NCBI RefSeq assembly: GCF_030272615.1
Contig: NC_081413.1
Span: 21,208,501-21,268,500, forward strand
DNA length: 60,000 bases
From: Cryptomeria japonica
Taxonomy: Eukaryota > Streptophyta > Pinopsida > Cupressales > Cupressaceae
Reading direction: 5' to 3'
Every line of letters begins with the position of its first letter. Within the stretch, counting starts at the first letter, position 1. The notes beneath the pieces were generated by a model that worked only from the letters and a program-made list of their open reading frames with translations, did no database searches and was not told the origin of the DNA. Positions 23,420 to 35,313 of this stretch are shown here, piece by piece. The translations under genes were made by a program, and so were the position numbers.

Positions 23420-25222
23420 TGCTCTGCAAAAAGGATTAGAAAATCTGTTTGATGGCAACACACACAAGAGCACAAGAAACAAACGTTAGTGTTAGCAACA
23501 AAAGATTATCCTAAACAGGCATATCAAGAGAGATATTAAGCATGAAATAGAAAGCATATAAACATAAAATGAAATAGCTAATCAAGATGCTCATAGTTGC
23601 TCCTCCCTTGTTCCTCTCCTCTCCAAGTCCCAAATGAGTGTAGCTCTCAGCAGCTTTTTGCACTATGGATGCTTATGGAGGATTGAGATTTAATACTAAG
23701 CTTCAAATATGAAATGAAAAGCTAAATACTATGCTAGAGTAGATAGTGATGCTATGAAAAAGCTCTATGCTAATGCCAGTATAACAACAATACTCTAAAA
23801 TGCTTCTTTTTGCTTGAGGAGAAGGGTTCTATTTATAGAAGAAATGGGGAAATGAAGGGTTAAGATTGAATGGTTTAATCAAGGGCCAAGTTTGAAAGTT
23901 GGGGATCCATGTGCACAATTGGCACCAATAAAATGGTGACAAGTGTCAACATAGGATTGGGTTGAGAGAAGAGGTTGGAGGCATTAAAGGCCTGAGAAGA
24001 CCTCATGGTTATCTAGAAGGTAAGGGTCAAGTCTAAATTAAGATTACCCATTGGATTAGGAGTTAATTCAAGGATAAACCTTTGTGCAAATGTTTAAGAG
24101 ATAATCATGGTCAAAGCATTAATGGCCTGATGAGACCTTTGGGTTGGGTAGAGGTTGAGTCAAAACAAATGTTTTAACCATGTGGGAGGGTTTGAGGTAA
24201 CCATTAATGGTTATTGGAGACTTTGGGGATTAAGTGGTTGAAGGTTGAAAGCCTTCAATGGTTATCAAAGACTTTGAGCCATTTAGTGGTTGAAGGTTGG
24301 AAGCTTTCAAAGGTTATCCAAGACTTTTAGGCTTTGAGAAGTGACTCCATTTTGCTTAGGAATGTGACAATAATTAGGGGATGGATTAAGTTAATTAGGA
24401 AGGGGTTAGAAGAATCTAGAAGGGGATTAGATTTTGCAAGTGGATTTGGTGGGTGAGGGAAAATAGGATTTTATTAAAATAAAAATTCATTTATTTCAAT
24501 AAATGTGTGCAAGTTGTATTTGGATAAATATTCAAATAAATATTAATTTATTTAAATGAGAAAAAGGAAGATAAAGCATTAAAATGCTTGAAGACTTTGA
24601 GGGGAACCATTAAAGGCTTGAAGACTTTAAGGAAAACCATTAAAGTCTTAAGAAGACTGTAGAAGGAAGCCATCAAGTTTGAAGACTTTAAAGCCACCAA
24701 GTTTGAATACTTTAAGGGAAACCATTAAAGGTTTCAAGTGGGTGAGGATAAATAGGATTTTAAATAAATAATTTATTTAAAATAGTTGTGCAACTTGCTT
24801 TTGTAGGAATATACAAGTGGGTGGAGGATAAAGGTGTTTTAAATAAATTATTTATTTAAAATAATTGTGCAACATGCTTTTGTAGGAAAATACAAGTGGG
24901 TGGAGGATAAAGGTGATTTAAATAAATGATTTATTTATTTAAATGTGAGAGGTGGGATTTTGGGGGTTTTAAATAAATATTAATTTATTTAAATGTGAGA
25001 GAAGATTTAATTAAATAAATATGATTTATTTATTTAATTAATGGTCTGAATTTGGTTAAGTGAATTAAATCAAATAAATTGAATAATTTATTTAATTAAT
25101 AGGAGAATAGGGTTAAGATGAATTAATTAAATATTAATTTAATTAATTATTAATTGATGGTTAAATAATCAAATAAATACTAAGTATTCATTTAATTAAG
25201 TGGACAGATTTATGTGACTACA
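23420..25222 (-). repeat. 5' LTR of Tat element 2
   Basis: 1803-bp LTR, about 99.8% identical to 9170-10972. It contains the TATA box at 23829-23838. Its outer (right) side is not flanked by a target duplication but by the polypurine tract and 3' UTR end of another copy. It therefore also occupies the position of a 3' LTR for that copy. Confidence 0.95.
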
Positions 25223-25324
25223 TTTGCCCCTCTTTGAGACGGTGCGGTTTATCGCGTCGTTTCAAAGAAAGAAAAATAGGTGTGAAGAAATGCCCCATTA
25301 AAATGTTAATTTAATGGGTGGTAT
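25223..25324 (-). mobile_element. 102-bp internal stub of another Tat copy
   Basis: Matches 10973-11074 (polypurine tract plus the end of the 3' UTR) of element 2, including AAAGAGGGGCAAA on the minus strand. It stops at GTAT and switches without clear microhomology to LTR sequence. It is the remnant of an internal region that once separated two LTRs. Confidence 0.85.
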
Positions 25325-26366
25325 TGTGGGAGGGTTTGAGGTAACCATTAATGGTTATTGGAGACTTTGGGGATTAAGTGGTTGAAGGTTGAAAGCCTTC
25401 AATGGTTATCAAAGACTTTGAGCCATTTAGTGGTTGAAGGTTGGAAGCTTTCAAAGGTTATCCAAGACTTTTAGGCTTTGAGAAGTGACTCCATTTTGCT
25501 TAGGAATGTGACAATAATTAGGGGATGGATTAAGTTAATTAGGAAGGGGTTAGAAGAATCTAGAAGGGGATTAGATTTTGCAAGTGGATTTGGTGGGTGA
25601 GGGAAAATAGGATTTTATTAAAATAAAAATTCATTTATTTCAATAAATGTGTGCAAGTTGTATTTGGATAAATATTCAAATAAATATTAATTTATTTAAA
25701 TGAGAAAAAGGAAGATAAAGCATTAAAATGCTTGAAGACTTTGAGGGGAACCATTAAAGGCTTGAAGACTTTAAGGAAAACCATTAAAGTCTTAAGAAGA
25801 CTATAGAAGGAAGCCATCAAGTTTGAAGACTTTAAAGCCATCAAGTTTGAATACTTTAAGGGAAACCATTAAAGGTTTCAAGTGGGTGAGGATAAATAGG
25901 ATTTTAAATAAATAATTTATTTAAAATAGTTGTGCAACTTGCTTTTGTAGGAAAATACAAGTGGGTGGAGGATAAAGGTGATTTAAATAAATTATTTATT
26001 TAAAATAATTGTGCAACTTGCTTTTGTAGGAAAATACAAGTGGGTGGAGGATAAAGGTGATTTAAATAAATGATTTATTTATTTAAATGTGAGAGGTGGG
26101 ATTTTGGGGGTTTTAAATAAATATTAATTTATTTAAATGTGAGAGAAGATTTAATTAAATAAATATGATTTATTTATTTAATTAATGGTCTGAATTTGGT
26201 TAAGTGAATTAAATCAAATAAATTGAATAATTTATTTAATTAATAGGAGAATAGGGTTAAGATGAATTAATTAAATATTAATTTAATTAATTATTAATTG
26301 ATGGTTAAATAATCAAATAAATACTAAGTATTCATTTAATTAAGTGGACAGATTTATGTGACTACA
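25325..26366 (-). repeat. truncated third copy of the element 2-type LTR
   Basis: 1042 bp corresponding exactly in length to 9931-10972. It keeps the TGTAGTCAC start (element strand) and lacks the last 761 bp of the LTR, including the TATA box. It has about five differences from the 23420-25222 copy (for example in 25801-25850 and 25951-25985), so it is slightly more diverged than the element 2 pair. Its right end abuts the RT gene of element 3 at 26367. Confidence 0.9.
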
Positions 26367-29300
26367 CTGACAGGTACTAAATTGGAGATCCATTCAAGAT
26401 AATCAATTGGGCGTATGAATCCGACATCCAATAATTTTTCCAGTTCTGCTTTGACTAGTAATGCCACTTGTGGATGCATTTTTCATAATTTCTGTTTCAC
26501 TGGCTTTGCCCCCGGTTTGACTGTTAAATGATACATTACCAAATCTGGATCTATTCCAGGCATATCAGCGTATGACCATGCAAAGTTGATTTGTCATTCT
26601 TTGAAGAAGCTTATGAATTTTGACCTTTCGGATTCTGTCAATGATTTAGCCAGGAATATGTTGTGTGGAACCTCTTCTGTACCAATGTTTGTCTTGATAG
26701 TCTCCTCTACCAACATGGATGACTTTTCCTCATATGATGCTGGGAGAATGTCGAGCCTTCCATCTTCGGGTGCCTCAAAGAGGTTTTCACCCTCAGATAC
26801 GTCCTTTCTTTTTACTTTTTTGGGATCAAATAGCGCCACAGTGTGGTTTTCGCCATAAGACCCTTGATTTGTTCTTATTTTCACATTTTTGCGACTGGAA
26901 GGTCCGACACCCTCACCAAAATATGCCATGTTGTTGAGTTCTATAGTGTATCCTACTTTGTGGTCCCCGGGGGGAAGGTAATCTCGTATGCCGAGATAGT
27001 CAATAATAGCTTCATCATTTTGGAATGTGTCAAACTGTGCTGGTCCTTCATGATCCCAGTCAATGAGTTGGTGGTGAACAAGAGGAAGGCCTTTAATGTC
27101 TTCGAAGTTAGCGGGTCTAAGAGTGAGGATGCTGTTATATTCGGGTATGTCAAGGTAATCATCGAGGTCATCGATGGCACTCTCCTCATCAGTTTCGATT
27201 GCAAGCGAATCCAAATTGTCATCACTAGTAGCACATTCTGGGACAGGTGTTCTCATCCTATGTGATTTCAACCTAGAACCTTGAGACAAAGACTGTGTGG
27301 CATCCTCATGGATTGTTTCTTGACCAAATCTGAACTTTTTATAAAATTCCTCTTCTTCTATGGGTTCATCTGGCTCTCTGAATGTCTAGGTGAGCTCATA
27401 ATCACTGGAGGATTTGTCTGAACCACATTCCCATTCGTTGGAGTCTGTGGAATAGCGATCCTCTTGTTGAATTTTGGCAGCTTTGATTTGCAATGCTTCT
27501 TCTATCCTTTTAGTGTGGATCTTGGAAGTCAGAAAACCAAGTCCCTTCGAGCGTTCCCTTTTTACAGTCAATTCAGGTTGTAAAGGTTCCATGATGCCTT
27601 CCTTTCATAACCCAAGAGGGCTTTTTCCATCATACCCAAATTTTTGTAGAATCTTGAAGCCTTTGCCATATTTCTCATAGGGTATATTGATGTGACATTG
27701 TGTGTCATCTTCAATGTCTTTGTATAGCATTTTGTATAAACCTTCCTCTTCCAGTTCGCCCCATCTTTGAAAGGTAGTAGGGTCCCATTTGAATACCATG
27801 ATGGTTATTTGCTTGTTAGGATGTGGTCTTCCATATTCTTTTGGAGAACTCATGACTTGTCGTAAGTACATGGTCTGATTTAAAGTGTATTCTCCCATGC
27901 CTTTGTCCCAAAATTTGCCTTTAAGCTCACCTTGTTTTGATGTCGAAGGTTTCAATGACTCAGGATCAATGTATGCTGAAGAAGGAACAACTTCACAATT
28001 ACTGGGAATGATGGTCTCAGTATGTGATCTCAAGTTATTGCAACATATGAATGGATTAGGATCACCGTTAACTATTACCTCGACTCCATTGTGAGGAAAC
28101 TTAATGCATTGGCGATATGTTGATGGGACCGCCCTCATTTCGTGGATCCAAGGACGTCCTAGCAATATATTATAAGTGAGATCTAGATCCAAGACTTGAC
28201 AAACCACATCCTTTGTAACTGGCCCAACTCTGAGAGGCAAGGTGACTGTGCCCTTGGATGACCGTTCTTCATCATCATATGTCTTGATGGTGATTTGATT
28301 TGTAGAATTCATAGCTTTATCAGAATATCCCAATTGTTTAATTGTGCTCAATGTACAAATGTTTAGACCTGCTCCTCCATCTATTAGGACTCGTTTGATT
28401 CTATGTTTGTGTATGAAGGCTTCAATGTGTAATGGTACATTATGTGGCTGACTTATAGAGGCGTCATCGGCTTCTGTGAATGTAAGGGAGTGTGGAATGG
28501 AAAGGTATCCCACCATGGCTTGAAACTGGTCCATGTTCAGATTAGTAGGAATGACAGTTTCTCTCAAGATTTTGTCAAGAATGGATTTATGTGTGGGAGA
28601 TATGCGTAGGAGCTCAAGAATGGAGATGAGCGCGGGTGTCTTCCCTAATTGTTCTACAAGGTCATACTCAGGTTTGGTTGATGAAGAAGTGGTGTTTTTA
28701 GTTGAAGCACCTGGCAAAGTAATTTTACCTCGACGGGTTGTAACATGACATTCAGAAGTAGGTTCGGAAGAAGATCCAACACCTTTTAGGACAATCTTGG
28801 GTCTCCGAGTAGGATTCTCAGGGTTGTTGTCCTTGATGATAATGGTAGAGACGTAATTGTCCATCGAGATGTGGTTGATGGTTGAATCATAGTTGTAAGG
28901 TGCTCTGGTATAGTTGGTTTGATCATCTGTGGCTTTAGCTTTTCCCTTGTCATGCTTTGGGAACGCTCCTTAAACATCTCATGTTCTTGATTGGATGAGT
29001 GTCCCTCAATCTCAATGTCACCTCTATCAATGAGATCTTGTACGATGTTCTTCAGTCGATGACAATTTTCTATCTTATGACCCTTTCTCTTATGAAATTC
29101 ACAATACTCATCATCATTCCACCAATTTGGTTTAACCTTTGGTTCATATGGAGGAAAATCTGGAACTGTGATTACCTTGTTTGCCACTAGCTTTTTGAAA
29201 ACTGACTCAAGTGGTTCTCCCAATGGAGTGTATTTCCTTCGTGATCTAGAAGTTGTTTGAGTATTCACCTGATTGTTTGTAGAACTTGATCCCGAAAAGA

Positions 29301-30933
29301 TGAATTTGGGTTGCACTGTATTGGCATCAACAACACCATCATTGACTGTGTTCTTGTTTTTATTCCAAAATCTTGGCTTGTCTTTTCCTTTAAGGTCATC
29401 TTTGTTCTCCTTAAATATCTTAATGACTCCTTGTTCAATTAGGACCTTCTCTGTTGCTAAGCCTTTTTCAATGACATCCCTGAAGGTGGACAAACAAGCT
29501 TTCCTTAAATCATAGCCAATGTCTTTGTTAACATTTTGTGTGAACATCTCTACCATTTGTTTTTGTGGAATTTCACAAGAGCATCTGCTAGCTAGATTCC
29601 TCCATCTTTGTAAAAATGATGCAAAAGACTCTCCCTCTTTTTGCTCAGTGTTGCATAAAGTAGTGATTGATATGTCTGTCTCTATATTGTAGGAGAAATG
29701 TTGAATAAATGCCTCTACTAAGTCACCCCATGACTTAATACCAGGTGGGAGTTGGGAGAACCATTCCATAGCTTGATCACCTAAGCTTTGTGGGAATAAT
29801 CTCATCAAATATGTCTCTTCTGAAGCTACTTCAATGCAAGCTGTGAAAAACTGTCTTATGTGTGCCTTAGGATCCCCTTTTCCTCTATACTTATCAAATT
29901 TAGGCGTCACAAAGTATGTAGGAAATGGAGGCATTGGAATGCTCTTGTCGAATGGATAAGGACATATGTCTCTCATTGTGTATGTTGGCTTTGGTGTATT
30001 TATGTCCTCCATTTTCTTTTGTAAGTCCCTGATTTGTTGCTCCAAATTGCTCTTAGGTGGAGATCGACTTCTTGGACCATACCCCATGCTTGAGGCACCA
30101 ATTGGAGGAGAAGCATGTTGCATATATGGATGATATTGATCATACACATGTTCATATGGAGGGGGTCTATAGTGATGCGGCATATATGGAGCACTTGGTA
30201 TAGATTCATGTTGAGGGACACCATATCTATTTTGTGCATGTATACCATACTCTACAGGCATGTCATGTTCTATTGTGTTGCCCCCAAATTTGACACGGGG
30301 TTTCCTTGTGTCCAAATTTTGAGCATGCCTTTGAATATCCAATTTTTTTGGTTGATCCATAGCTTTAGCATATCTATCTGCATAAGACTTCCATGATGGT
30401 CTGCGAAGGTGAGTATCATATGCTTGACCATGTGTATGTGGGACCTCTGGTTTTTGAAGCAAAGACGATGGTGATTCAGGTACCATATATGGTCCTCTAT
30501 TTCCTCCACTATTAGGTCTCCTTTGATCCATATTGGAGTGAGTTTGTTGCAAAGGTCAATTTTCCATTATTTGAGACATGTCAAAATCATGAGGTATCTT
30601 GGCTCCACTTTGTGCCATCATTTGTAAGAAGTATTGTCTATCCCTCCTCATTATTTCCTCAACCAACCGATTGAAGTGGGGATTCATAATGGATTCTTCC
30701 ACATCTGCTAAATGTATTGAAAAATTGTCCATATTGTCATTGTGTGTAACATTGTTGTTTGTAGTGTCCGTGTTCTCAACATTTGGAATGTTTCTATAGA
30801 CATCCATGTCAGGCAATGTAGTGTGATCAGTATTGAAAAATATATCGTTCTCATACTCATAAGAACTCATGTTTGCGGACTCTTGAGCCTCTTTAGTTTC
30901 TCTCCTAGATTTTTGAAGATGAGTTTCAACCAT
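26367..30933 (-). pseudogene. gag-pol of Tat element 3, truncated and broken
   Basis: Starts with Met at 30933. Recognisable parts are the Gag core (about 29400-30000), a CX2HX4HX4C knuckle near 29095, protease with IDGGAG near 28380, a G-patch-like segment (about 27600-27670, YGKGF and FGYDGKSPLG) and the N-terminal edge of RT (LDVGFIRPIDY). The frame is broken by TGA at 30556-30558, a 1-nt frameshift near 28940-28980, TGA at 27605-27607, TAG at 27386-27388, and TGA at 26594-26596 and 26483-26485. The last two replace Arg codons, as expected from CpG decay (CGA to TGA). RT is cut before its YVDD motif. Confidence 0.88.
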
Positions 30934-31425
30934 GAACTAGGTATTGACCAAGATGTGTGAGACTAGATGAAAATGGAAAAAGTATGGAAGACCAAGAGTT
31001 GGATGGAGTGTAAATGAATCTGAGGTGTACTTGCAATGTCGAAAGTGTAAGACCAAGTATGTATGTAGTAGAGTAGGTGTGGCTTCCAAAGAGAGGATAG
31101 TTTCTCTTGATGAGGTAAGTTGACCTTGACTCTAAGTAAGACCAAATGAGACCCAAAGGTAAGAAACCTTGATGAGGGACCACTTAGCAAAGTGTTGTTG
31201 TATGTAGTGTGTTGACAAAGTATGATGAGGACAAGCAAGTGACCTTTTGACTCAAGTTTAGACAAGTGTGAATGTGATGCAAGATGTGAAGCAATGATGG
31301 ATTGTGTGAGACCCAAAGACAGGTTGAATGCTAGATGAAACCTGGAGAAACAACCTAGGAAGCTCAAGAACTCTAAAATTTAGTGTGTTTGTTTGCTGGA
31401 CTGTGACAATTTTTCCAATTCTGAA

Positions 31426-31615
31426 CACAGACGCGCCTGTATACTTCACAGACGTGGTTACCCGACACAGATGTGATTCTATCCTTCACAGACGCGCTTC
31501 TGAGATTTTTGTTTGTTTGAAATGCACTGTTGATTTTGGGGGCACAGACGCGATTATGCCCTTCACAGACGCGGTTATACGACACAGACGCGATTAGAAT
31601 AGACACAGACGCATT
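31426..31615. repeat. CACAGACGCG motif array, cluster 1
   Basis: Eight copies of CACAGACGCG or one- to three-base variants start at 31426, 31447, 31466, 31487, then 31543, 31564, 31583 and 31604. Spacing is 21, 19, 21 in both halves. Variants such as CACAGATGTG and CACAGACGTG are C-to-T changes at CpG sites. Confidence 0.85.
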
Positions 31616-32836
31616 TCTGTAAAATTTGTGCAATTTTTTCCAATTCTGTGAAGTCGTTTTGTTGTGACCAAATCTGACTATTTGACTATTTTTCGTGACA
31701 AGAGGACTCAATGTTGATGAGGACTCAATGTTTGCAAGTGTTTAGACTGACAATGACTCCAAGAAAAGTGTGTTGTTTGATGTAAAATTGTTTTGCATAC
31801 ACTTGAAGACACAAAAGACACAATGTTTCGCTGTTTGGTCTTGAATGTTTGAATGTTTAAAATAAGTCAAGCACAATTCTTATGGCTAGCCAAGACAATA
31901 GTTGTTGATCCCACATGGGGTTTTACCCTTGAGGCTATGCTATTCAGAGTGGATACTTAGATGCTTGACCTCACTGGCTCCACCCTCGGCACTCACTTCT
32001 CGGGTCAGCCAAGCATCAATCCCCACGAAAACTCCCCGTGGTGAACTTTGTATCTCTACTAAGAACCGTATGTGTGTGGGCCGCTACCAGAGGTCCGACC
32101 TCCTACCCCAACAACTAGAAGGATTTGGGATTCTAAAACAAAAAGGTGCTAGTAAGGGCATCCGCTTGTGTGGCCATACATGCGGCACTTTCAGCTCTGT
32201 AAATACAGAAGGCTCCCAGCCGGTAGGGGTTACCCCCTACAAATGATCAAATAAATTTGATCAAACGGGTTTATGGGGAGACATAGTGTCAGTATGAACT
32301 AATCAGCACACGTTATCCATAGTTTTCACCATGAATACATTTGTTTATAGTGGTTCAGAAGAGGTGGGTTTTCCTCACTACCACTTGGGTCATTCTCTTC
32401 TCACTAGTAGTCCTAATGACCACACGAGAAGACAAACCCTCTAAAGATTAAACAAAAAGAGCCTATTGCTCAAGACACAAAAGACAATGATTCAATTTTA
32501 GTGCACCAATTGAAGTGTTTGCTAGTCTATGAAAACAAGGCACACAATAGAAATCCAAAAAACCCTTGCCAAGGACCTGCAACAAAAGGTTGTTAGTAGT
32601 TTGGATTGTTTCAAATGATCACCCCTTCCTGCAAGCACATAAGTTAGGTAAATTTTAGATCCAAAAGACTTTGTGAAGATAGGGGCCTTCAACCAAATGT
32701 TTTTCTTCCAAGACAAGCTACACCAATTTCATTAGCGAGATCTGAAAATTGTTAGCACAAAATAAACCAGATCTGAAACCCAAAATGTGAAACTGGAATT
32801 AAATGAATAAACTTCAAATTTTTTGAAACTGCCAAA

Positions 32837-33092
32837 CACAGACGCGACTATCCCAAACTCAGACGTGATTCTGAAACGCAAACGTGGTTCTGTGAGACAC
32901 AGACGCGGCTATAAGTCACAGACGCGCCTATAAAACACAGACGCGGCTTGAACAATCACAGACGCGATTCCAGGGCATAAATGCAAGTTCCGAAACCTAA
33001 AAAATAAAATGTCGCCGATAACACAGACGTGATTTAAGTTGTCGTAGACGCGCTAGAAAATCGAAAATGCGATCCGAAAGTATATAGACGCG
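32837..33092. repeat. CACAGACGCG motif array, cluster 2
   Basis: Copies and variants start near 32837, 32858, 32878, 32898, 32917, 32936, 32957, then 33022, 33043, about 33063 and 33083. Spacing is 19-21 bp inside each run. The core is the same as in cluster 1 and the intervening bases are poorly conserved. It lies just downstream of the primer site on the element strand. Confidence 0.85.
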
Positions 33093-33180
33093 GAAATACC
33101 AAAAATGCTGTCGAAAACATCCGATTTGCAACTTCAAAAACACAAAATTTGCAACAAGGAGATTAAATGCAAAGGGACTA

Positions 33181-33200
33181 GAGTCCCACCGGGCGTGCCA
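33181..33200 (-). promoter_or_regulatory. primer binding site of Tat element 3
   Basis: On the element strand TGGCACGCCCGGTGGGACTC, 3 nt after the LTR. Its position and the initial TGG (complement of CCA) fit a primer site. I could not name the tRNA with certainty. It is different from the site used by element 2. Confidence 0.75.
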
Positions 33201-33203
33201 AAA

Positions 33204-33969
33204 TGTATATGGTGAAAATGGATAACAATAAAATCAAAATTGAAAGGCTAAATGAATTCAACCACAAAACCCTAGCCTAACAACAACAAAGATCCACCAT
33301 AACATATGAAGATTACCTAAGACAATGCAAATCAAATGAAATCACAAAGATTATACCATTACATGTCCAATAGGGTTTTGATCTCCATTCTTCTTATCTC
33401 CATTGATCTTGCTTGATATATTTGCTCTCAGATTTTATGTGCACAAGAGCTCAACAAAGAACGGAATGTGGTTGCAAGTAGGATCGCAGTGTAGTCAAGT
33501 CCTTAAGATCAGTCATTAGGGTTTGATAATGAAAGAAGCATCTCCTTAAATAGAAGACACTATATGAAATGGAGAGATAAGATTGAGAGGTGTAAAAAGG
33601 AGGTCGGCTATGATTAGAGGGTAGGTAGAAGAAATAATAAAATAATGAAAGGGGTAGGTAGTGTAGGAATTAAGAGATGAATGACATGTGTCATAGGTGG
33701 AAAAGGATAATGAATTAATTAAATAAATAAATATTTATTTAATTAATAGAAGAAATGAGATCAATTAAATAAATAAATATTTATTTAATTAGGAAAAGGA
33801 TAATTTAAATAAATAAATGTATTTATTTAAATGAGAAATAAGGATAGAAGAGGATAAATGAATTAATTAAATAAATAAAGATTTATTTAATTAATAGAAG
33901 AATTAAGCTTAGATAATTAAATAAATAAAATATTTATTTAATTAGACATGACAATTTTGAGTGTCTACA
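33204..33969 (-). repeat. 5' LTR of Tat element 3
   Basis: 766 bp, from TGTAGACACTC to CACCATATACA on the element strand. The start resembles that of element 2 (TGTAGTCAC), and the distal part shows the same AT-rich ATTTATTTAATTAA style (33710-33945). A TATA-like CTATTTAAGG (element strand) lies near 33544-33553. The 3' LTR is absent, so the end is inferred from TG/CA and the primer site. Confidence 0.8.
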
Positions 33970-34146
33970 GTATATATATATATGTATATATGTATATACA
34001 TAGGTATATACATATATATATGTATATATATGTATAAGTATATATATATATGTATATGTATATATATACATACATATATACATATATACATACATAGATA
34101 CATATATATACATACATATATATACATATGCATACATACATACACA
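33970..34146. repeat. imperfect TA/CATA microsatellite
   Basis: Alternating purine-pyrimidine tract made of TATATA, TATG and CATA units, immediately outside the element 3 LTR. Several Tyr/Ile-rich frames on both strands here are low-complexity artefacts. Confidence 0.9.
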
Positions 34147-34734
34147 CATACTTTAATGTCTTTCTATAATTGGGTTTCCATACATTATTACTTTAAAATG
34201 TATTGATATTTAATAGTATGCATATATATTTTTTATCTATTATGCAAAAAATAAGTATGCTATTATTTGAACATCCTTTATCTCTTTATCTGTTTGCAAT
34301 GTCCTGGTGTTAAATATATTTTGCCTATGTTTATATGTGCATGTTTACATTGTGTACATATGTACACTTTTTCATCTATTTGAGCTTCTACTTTGGTTGT
34401 ATATGATCTTTCCCTCAATCTCACATTACAAGCAAACTCTTTCACAAAACGTGTCTCCAATGTTTATTAATGATTGCATTATTTGAAATATACACGCTTG
34501 TGTTTCTTTACTGAATACAAGAGAACACAAATAACATACTATTAGTTCATATAAGATAAATAAATAGGAAGCGATGGCATCCCCACCATGTAAAGGATGT
34601 TCATATAACGATTGTGTCAAAATCGAACAATTCCCTCTTTTTTCAAACTGATGCTGGAAGGGAACTATAAAAAATTGGTACACTATATATTCCTTTAACT
34701 GAAACCAATTTCCTTTATATTAATTTGTTACTAT

Positions 34735-35030
34735 TTGCACTTTTTTTACTTTCTCTTGATAATTTTCCAAAGAATACCACCAACGTTCGTGTTGGTGGTT
34801 TCCAATATCTTTAATACGTATGTCATTTTGCAAGCACAAACGAACATTCAGTGGGATATTCTTGTTCTTGAAGACCACAATGTTGTTTAATTTACCGATG
34901 GATGGAAACAATTTGTAATTGATAATAACCTTGAACATGGAGATTTTATTGTGTTCAAATACATGACCACTTCTTTTTTTAAAGTTATAATCTTTGGTAA
35001 AATAGGCTATGAAAAAACTACCCTCTTCAT
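34735..35030 (+). pseudogene. B3 DNA-binding domain relic 1 (REM-like)
   Basis: Translating the + strand gives a recognisable plant B3 fold pattern: IPPTF near 34776, then an IQWDIL strand, FTDGWKQFV (34891-34917), NNLEHGDFIVFKY (34924-34962) and FFKVIIFG (about 34975-34998). These are the usual B3 landmarks (GW..F, then L..GD..vF.Y, then F.V.I). A TAA at 34888-34890 interrupts the frame just before the GW motif. No flanking exons, start or stop could be fixed, so this is a dead fragment of a REM/B3 transcription-factor gene. The domain family is clear, the subfamily is a guess. Confidence 0.75.
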
Positions 35031-35313
35031 AATGTGCACACACATCCACCACTTAAACGTAAGCCCACCCCATCTTTTCTATGTGAATCATTCAAGGGCA
35101 TTGGTAACATGAGTGGTGAGGTTCCGGTTTCTTCCAACATCAATTGTGTGGAAAGCTACTCCCAATATTGTTCCTCTCTTGGTCAATGTACTCTATTATG
35201 CCCATTCTCAACAAAATAGGTATTATTGCATCTTTTGTATGCTTCTCTCTTTCAATTAATATTTTATAACTAAATAGTCACTCCTTATTTTTATTTCTCC
35301 CCTCTACATCTCA

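Larger units (their letters stand above)
9170..25222 (-). mobile_element. Tat-type Ty3/gypsy LTR retrotransposon, element 2 (complete)
   Basis: Complete element read on the minus strand: 5' LTR (23420-25222), tRNA-Trp-type primer site, 2.7-kb leader, gag-pol (20704 to 13400), 2.4-kb 3' UTR, polypurine tract and 3' LTR (9170-10972). Both LTRs are 1803 bp, begin TG and end CA on either strand, and differ at about four positions (for example 9335/23585). That points to a recent insertion. No 5-bp target duplication is seen: the left flank is TGGCT (element 1 sequence) and the right flank is TTTGC (a stub of another copy). The present ends therefore come from nesting or rearrangement rather than one clean insertion. 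Confidence 0.94.
30934..33180 (-). other. 5' leader of Tat element 3
   Basis: 2.2-kb leader without a convincing gene. Two clusters of CACAGACGCG-type motifs sit inside it (31426-31615 and 32837-33092). The rest is unremarkable. It shows no obvious similarity to the element 2 leader by eye. Confidence 0.75.
26367..33969 (-). mobile_element. Tat-type Ty3/gypsy element 3 (5' part only, degenerate)
   Basis: Minus-strand relative of elements 1 and 2, clearly diverged from them. It has a 5' LTR (33204-33969), a primer site, a 2.2-kb leader and gag-pol cut inside RT at 26367 by the LTR of the element 2 complex. The rest of pol, the 3' UTR and the 3' LTR are not in the window. Stops and a frameshift show it is older than element 2. 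Confidence 0.88.

Noticed and set aside
9165-25227. 5-bp target duplication around element 2
   Set aside because: Flanks are TGGCT and TTTGC. They do not match, and neither does CTGAC beyond the truncated LTR.
26843-27265. 140-codon frame on the + strand
   Set aside because: Antisense to the protease-RT linker of element 3, which explains the sequence on the minus strand.
31426-33092. CRISPR-like spaced repeat
   Set aside because: The spacers are about 10 bp, the repeat core is about 10 bp and degenerate, and the context is a plant retrotransposon leader. Not a CRISPR array.
33934-34206. Several Tyr/Ile/Met-rich frames on both strands
   Set aside because: Low-complexity translation of a TA/CATA microsatellite.
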